In this document: in pieces, positions 58,981-64,000 of the stretch
Layout of the letters: every line of letters starts with the position of its first letter
Numbering within the stretch: the first letter of the stretch is position 1
Assembly (NCBI GenBank): GCA_010015655.1
Contig: ML976676.1
Coordinates: 8,987 to 72,986 of the forward strand
Length of the DNA stretch: 64,000 nucleotides
Origin: Bimuria novae-zelandiae CBS 107.79
Lineage: Eukaryota > Ascomycota > Dothideomycetes > Pleosporales > Didymosphaeriaceae
Reading direction: 5' to 3'
Translations under genes and position numbers: made by a program
The notes under the pieces: generated by a model
What the model was told of the DNA's origin: nothing
Seen by the model: only the letters and a program-made list of their open reading frames with translations
Databases searched by the model: none

Positions 58981-60132
58981 TTCTGCAAGATGCCGCCGCT
59001 CAAGTAAGTGGCATTCTTATCCGCGAAGTTGACATACAACGGCGCCATCTCAACTGGCTGCGCCGGACGACGAAGTGGAAGCGTTTGGGCGAAATCATTC
59101 AGTTGCTCAGTTGTCATGCTCATCCCGGCAACGAGTGGCGTATACGTCAAGCCAGGAGCCACACCGTTGACTCGGATGCCCTTACTTGCGAGGGAGATCC
59201 CGAGGGTCTGGACCAAGCTGGCAACAGCGCCTTTGGTCGCAGCATAGTCGTGAACTGCGTTGGTGGGGTTGGCAACCACGTCAGACACAGTCCAGATAAT
59301 GGAAGAACCAGGTGGCATCTTCGGGATGGCTGCACGGGCGAGGAAGAAGCCGGCGTAAACGTTGGTGCGGAAAACGCAGTCCCACTGCTTGGTGGTGTAG
59401 GTGGTAATGTCCGGGTTGAGGTCGCCACCCGTCCTATACTTATGCGTCAGCAGGCAATTTCACGATTTTACAGCGCCTCACTCACCCTGCATTGTTGACC
59501 AGAATGTCAATGCCCCCCAAAGCTCGCTCCGCTCTCAGCACGAGATTGCTGCAGAACTCTTCATCCAGAAGATCTCCCGGGATACGGGTGATCTTGATGC
59601 CCTCTTTAGCGAGCAGGTCTGCGACGTCTTGTGCATCGAGTTCTTCGACGGGAAGGTAGTTGATGGCAACATTGGCACCCTCCCGCGCCATGGCAATAGC
59701 GACTGCTCGTCCGATACCAGAGTCGCCGCCAGTGATCAACGCACGGCGCCCGGCCAAACGTCCATATCCTTTGTAACTGGTTTCACCACAGTCTGGCTTG
59801 GTCGGAAAGTCACGCTGCAGGACTGGAATAGTTAAAGATGGATGCGGAAATTTTAACTTCAGATCACTGAAGCGTGTTCTTGGGTCGATAAGAACAGGAT
59901 CTAAGGTCATTAGCAAATGCTCAGAGCCACACGAAGGAATAATGGTACCTTTAGCAGAGGCTCCTACGCCATTGGAGCCGTTTGCAAATGCCATCTTTAG
60001 AATGTATAGAAGATATTCTTGAGTAGGCGATGTTTCAACAGTATCTTGGTGTTTGGGAGACTTGCATTTGGCGCCTTCTTCCAACTCCTTTATACCTAGG
60101 CATGAGAAGAGTGTCTCGGAAACCGAAGGCAT
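58981..60132 (-). CDS. Short-chain dehydrogenase/reductase (SDR), 3' end altered by a transposon
   Basis: NAD(P)-dependent oxidoreductase of the classical SDR type, closest in style to glucose/ribitol-dehydrogenase-like proteins. Exon 1 is 60132-59486, GT-AG intron 59485-59434, then exon 2. Cofactor motif LITGGDSGIGRAVA and NNAG (spanning the splice site) are present. SSIIWTVSD supplies the Ser, and YAATKGA the catalytic Tyr and Lys. The usual C-terminal block YLSGGILQ is reached at 58990, right where the pogo end begins. Without a stop the frame runs on through transposon sequence to 58797, adding about 60 unrelated residues and probably replacing the final few native ones. The N-terminal 46 residues before Met at 59994 are atypical, so either ATG may be used. 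Substrate unknown. Active-site residues look intact. Confidence 0.88.
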
Positions 60133-60952
60133 TGGCTTCTTTCCTTATCCGCCTTGCTGAGCACTGTGGCATGGTTGACAGAGCTCGTGATAGTTTTTTG
60201 ACTGTCGTCCAGATTTAGTTTCACGTAAGCTGAGACCGAAGGATGTGTACCAGCTATCGTGCGCCGCAGTCAAGGGCTTGGTTGGCTAGGCAGCACAGTA
60301 CATGTTGAACTCCCTTGAAGGCTTGTGTAGTTCCACTGGACGAGACTGGCTTATTGAATCATTGAGGCTATGCCTGCCCTTGTGCCGGTTCCGAGGTTTG
60401 CTAAGTTGTTGCCCAGTAACCCAAGTCTTGACAGAATGATTTTCCTGTTGAAAGGCACAAAGGGAAAGAAAGTGTTTCTTGTGAACACCTGGAAAGCTGG
60501 AAGCGTGATCGCAGTGCGCTGATCCTCAACTGCAACGGATATCGCAGAGTAAGACGCTTCGTGCGAAGGATTATCATGTGCTCATTTTTGGTGGTGCGCG
60601 AGGCGCAGCGCGGCACAAATACGGCCTACTGTTATGAAGGATTCGACGTCAGTGCGGCCCACTTGTGATGCGAACGCCTGTAGAGTACGCTTACTGTATA
60701 TTCTCTGCGTCAGCCCTCCATGTGAGCTACAATAATCGATTGGCACGTACACACGACGCCACGAGGCCATCATGCTACATATGTATGTCTGTAGCTATGA
60801 TAAAAATAGACGCCGCGATCATTCTTCTCCTCCTTTCTGCTCTCAAGCTTTTCTTTTATTGTCTACAACGACCTGCTCTCTATATTGCGGCATTACAAGG
60901 TGTTGAAGCGCAGCATCGTTCCTAGTCCAGTCCTTCCCTTGAATGCCAATTC
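60133..60952. other. Intergenic DNA between the SDR and AAA+ genes
   Basis: Ordinary composition. It includes the SDR upstream region and the downstream end of the AAA+ gene, both on the minus strand. No RNA gene, repeat or supported coding frame. Confidence 0.5.
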
Positions 60953-63900
60953 TCACTCAACACAGTATGCATCCACCTGGTCCTCCGTGATGTAATGAGA
61001 GCCTCCACTACACCGATACCCGGCGGCCTGCCTTGTCCATTGATACCCCGCTGGGCAAGGACCCATCTTCCTAATTTTCGTCTGCCTCCTCTTCTCGAGC
61101 TCTCTCTGTTTCTCCATCTCGATAAACTCTTCTTCCTTCCTTCGCCGTTCGAGCTCCGCTTCTATCCTCTTCTGCTCAATCTTGCGCCGCTCTTCGTCAT
61201 ACAAAGCTTCGAATTCAGCGCGCCTAAGTTCTTCGATGCGCTTTTCTTCCTCTTCCTTCTCTTTGCGGGCCTGAATGAAGGCGCGTTCACGTGCTACAGC
61301 TGCGTACTTGTCTCGCTCCATCTGTTCCCAGACGGCATCGGAGACATTGGGATCGCGTTTGGCGTTGAATATGGATTTGAACCACTCTGGTTCTTCCGGG
61401 TCCAACTTCGCAGGTTCCGTCGCAGGTGGTAGAGGCTGTTGAGGCTTGTTCACGGCGGCTGGTGGAGCTGCGGCTGGTGCCTTTTCAGTGGACGCTTTCG
61501 TCGCTGTATTGGTGGATGTTTTGGTTTCCGGGGCTTTCAGTGCATCTTGCTGTTGAATTTGAGGAGGCCCGGGAATCGAAGGCATGTGTGTTGGGAAACG
61601 GCTAGTACCAACCGCCTCATTGCGTCGCGAACGCTCTTTAAGCATAAAGTCCATAATTTGAAGGACGAGCTCTTCGTTAAGCGTCAGATTTGTGATTGGC
61701 GGCTTTACACTCTTGATCAGGGTACCAAAGATCCCCTTCGCAAGCGATTTGACATCTCGCGCATTGCCCCACGAACTCAATCCCGCAAGCTTTCCGAACC
61801 GGTCTAAAACATGGTGTTGGAAGCTTGGCGACGGCTTTTCGAGAACCGATATATCGAGTGGCGCATCCTTCTTTTTCTTCTGCAAGACTTTGATCAATAG
61901 CTCCACACATGCATCGGAGCTAAGATGCGGAAAGATGACAGACTCTGGAAATCGGCTTGTCAGACCAGGATTGATAGACATGAGACGATCAATGTCCTTG
62001 TCGTAGCCGGCCAGAATAGTGACAAGCTTTTGGGAAAACCTGGGTTTAGTGAGGCAGTCTACGAGTTCATCCATGGCTTCAGTCGCAAAGCCGCCCTCAG
62101 CAAGACGGTACGCTTCATCGATGAACAAAACTTTGCCCAAAGCTTTCTCCAGCAGCTTCTGTACCTTTGGTCCTGTTTGACCAACATATTGACCGATCAA
62201 ATCGGTTGCCGAGCATTCGATAACCTTGGCTTGCCCAATAAAACCCATATCATAAAATATCTTTCCCATTTTTTGCGCCGTTGTTGTCTTGCCAGTCCCT
62301 AAGCAAGTTAATCTTCAATCCACGCGGCAGCGAGGGGAACTTACCTGGCGGACCCTTGAAAAGGAAGTTGAAGGGTATTTGCTCTCGAGGATCCATACCT
62401 AAGGCTTTCATATTCGCTGCGGTTGTCTGATATCCTTGAAACTGCTCGATCAGAGTTTCACAGCCTATAACATCTCGGAAAAGTTGAGGTAGATTGGTCG
62501 CAGCTCGTTCAGCTCTGTCGAAGTCGGGGTCAAAGTCAATGGCCTCAAACGTATCACGGTCTTTGACTTTGGCATTTGAGAGATGTTGTTGGTGCAAAGC
62601 CTTCGCTCGATCGAGAATGATATCAACTTCACCAGCATTGCCGAAATTTGGCTTATTGCGAGCCCGCTGAAGCGTCTCCATAGCAACCTTTTTTGCTTGA
62701 TCCGTGGCGTTGTAGCCGACGTCCTTGAGCTTCAAGTCCAAGATCTGTCGGAGTTCGCCATCATTGAAGTCTTCGAAGACAAAGGCGGAGTCCATCGGAA
62801 AGCGCCGGGCTAGACCTGGATTTACGTCGCGGAACATTTCCTCCATTTGATCCTTGTAACCCAGAAGGAGTACGCATCTGTCCTCGCCTGGCGTGCTTTG
62901 GACTTCGGCAACTATGGTGTCGATTACAGCGCCTTTGTATGGGTCACCTGCCGCCCCGGAAGCAAGCATATATGCCTCGTCTATGATCAACACCTTGCCC
63001 TTGGTCGCCGCTAGGATTCCTTTGGTTTTGCTTTCGGAGGCCCCGAGAACATCGCCTACGAAGTCTGCGGGATTTTTGGTAACCACTACGCTACGTTAGA
63101 GAGCGCCAGAAACGATGCGTATAATTCCACGAGTAGCATATGCACATGAAGCGGAGGCCAAGGTCGATGCTCATGCTTTGATGTGGCATCGTAAGTGACT
63201 TACCTTCGCCATTGGACAATAGGCCAATGTCCGCGAGTATGCGTCCGTATAATTTTGCCACTGATGTCTTACCAGTACCGGGTGAGCCAATGAAGCATTG
63301 GTTGAGGGAGTACTCCACAAGCGGCACCTCCTCTAGCTCCCGCTGGTAGTTCTCTTGGATTCCGTCGAGAAGAATGTGCACGCGATCCTTGACCGACTTC
63401 AGACCGATGAGCTTCTGTAGCCGCTTCCAGTCAGCATTATTCTGGAGCACAGTGGACGGCTCGGGTCCAATCAGATCCTCTTTCGTGAGTAGGAGGTCGT
63501 CTGGTTGACGTCGTTGCCTTCTTTCCTTCTGTATCCGCTTCGCCTGACGCCCTGTAATTTGCGCGACGCAGTTCTGGACATCTCGCGCATTCCCAAATCC
63601 ATCACGGCCCCGACTCCGGCCGATGCGGCGAGCAACTATGCGCGCGTACAAGCCTGACATCCCTTCCTCGAGCTTCATGTTGCCTTTGTATTTGGTCTTG
63701 ATGTATTGGCAGAAGATACGTTGCAGCTCCTGGCCGGTGTAATCCTGAAACTCCATTTCGACGGGTATACGGCTTGGTATGCCAGGATTATGTTCGAAGA
63801 ATGCTTCCATTTGCTTGTGGTAACCGGCAAGTACAAACACGACCTTTCCGGTAAGATTTTCAATCTCGGCCAGCAAGTAGTCCAGGACGGCCTTGCCACA

Positions 63901-64000
63901 GAAACTGTTTCCTGAAACGAGCTGATATGCTTCATCGATGAAGAACACACCGCCACCTTCTTCGAGAATTTTGTCTATGTGAGCTTTGCAGGCATTCACC
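60953..64000 (-). CDS. Tandem CbxX/CfqX-type AAA+ ATPase, C-terminal part (5' end outside the window)
   Basis: Minus-strand gene entering from the right edge. Exons: 64000-63204, 63085-62345 and 62298-60953; GT-AG introns 63203-63086 and 62344-62299, the latter falling inside the third P-loop. Three AAA+ modules are visible. Module 1 (partial) has Walker B GGGVFFIDEAYQL. Module 2 has Walker A FIGSPGTGKTSVAKLYG and Walker B VLIIDEAYML. Module 3 has Walker A FKGPPGTGKTTTAQ and Walker B VLFIDEAYRL. All keep acidic Walker B residues and NPGL-type sensor segments, as in CbxX/CfqX and SpoVK-like ATPases. A Pro/Ala-rich linker (about 61580-61420) leads to a Glu/Arg-rich coiled coil (about 61340-61070) and a short Cys-containing tail. 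Probably a cytosolic remodelling ATPase; its partner is unknown. No RIP damage was seen. Confidence 0.92.

Noticed and set aside
20000..60200. A Starship giant element with the SDR or ATPase as cargo
   Set aside because: A DUF3435 gene is present, but no captain-proximal target site, terminal repeats or cargo organisation could be delineated, and flanking genes lie outside any visible boundary.
1..64000. CRISPR arrays, rRNA or tRNA genes
   Set aside because: No regularly spaced repeats with unique spacers and no tRNA- or rRNA-like sequence were recognised; the gene structures are eukaryotic.

Overview
This window looks like a piece of a filamentous ascomycete genome (Pezizomycotina). Short spliceosomal introns interrupt host genes of fungal type (an ENA-type cation ATPase, a short-chain dehydrogenase, a CbxX/CfqX-type AAA+ protein). 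Between them lies about 54 kb of very TA-rich sequence in which old transposon reading frames are broken almost only by C-to-T and G-to-A changes. Gln and Trp codons have become TAG or TAA, while CG dinucleotides often survive. That is the footprint of repeat-induced point mutation (RIP), which prefers CpA. The class cannot be fixed from the sequence; Dothideomycetes would fit.

Layout. 34-3450: ENA P-type ATPase, intact at its 5' end but broken by five in-frame TAG codons in its last third. 3451-6098: host DNA with a 17-bp minisatellite. 6099-8175: pogo/Fot1 element with 42-bp inverted ends, containing a solo LTR. 8178-18822: remains of a minus-strand chromodomain Gypsy split by a second pogo element (9297-18107), which itself holds a complete Ty3/Gypsy chromovirus (Gypsy-A, 10506-17314) and a solo LTR. 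18833-19780: GC-rich Tc1-type transposase frame with two active-site residues changed. 20206-20432: TPR fragment. 20810-21063: short direct repeats.

21148-48383 (minus strand): one degenerate DUF3435 gene (tyrosine-recombinase-like, with C-terminal C2H2 fingers), cut into four collinear pieces by a solo LTR (47383-47606), a Tc1/mariner element (45951-47278) and Gypsy-B (22610-45860). Gypsy-B contains Copia-1 (23449-39885), which contains a Tad1-like LINE (28453-39080), which contains a reverse-oriented solo LTR and two back-to-back pogo elements. Exact target-site duplications define most of these boundaries.

48840-50985: degenerate hAT element. 51006-56664: Copia-2, with one island that escaped RIP and a solo LTR inside its 3' LTR. 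57250-58978: pogo remnant whose terminus sits in the last codons of a short-chain dehydrogenase gene (minus strand, to 60132). 60953-64000: 3' part of a tandem CbxX/CfqX AAA+ ATPase gene (minus strand, continuing beyond the window).

The host genes show no shared pathway. The story of the window is layered transposition and RIP: long elements are heavily mutated, five short solo LTRs (149-347 bp) are almost untouched, and mutation of RIP type extends into the neighbouring ATPase gene. No RNA genes, CRISPR arrays or prokaryotic signals were seen.
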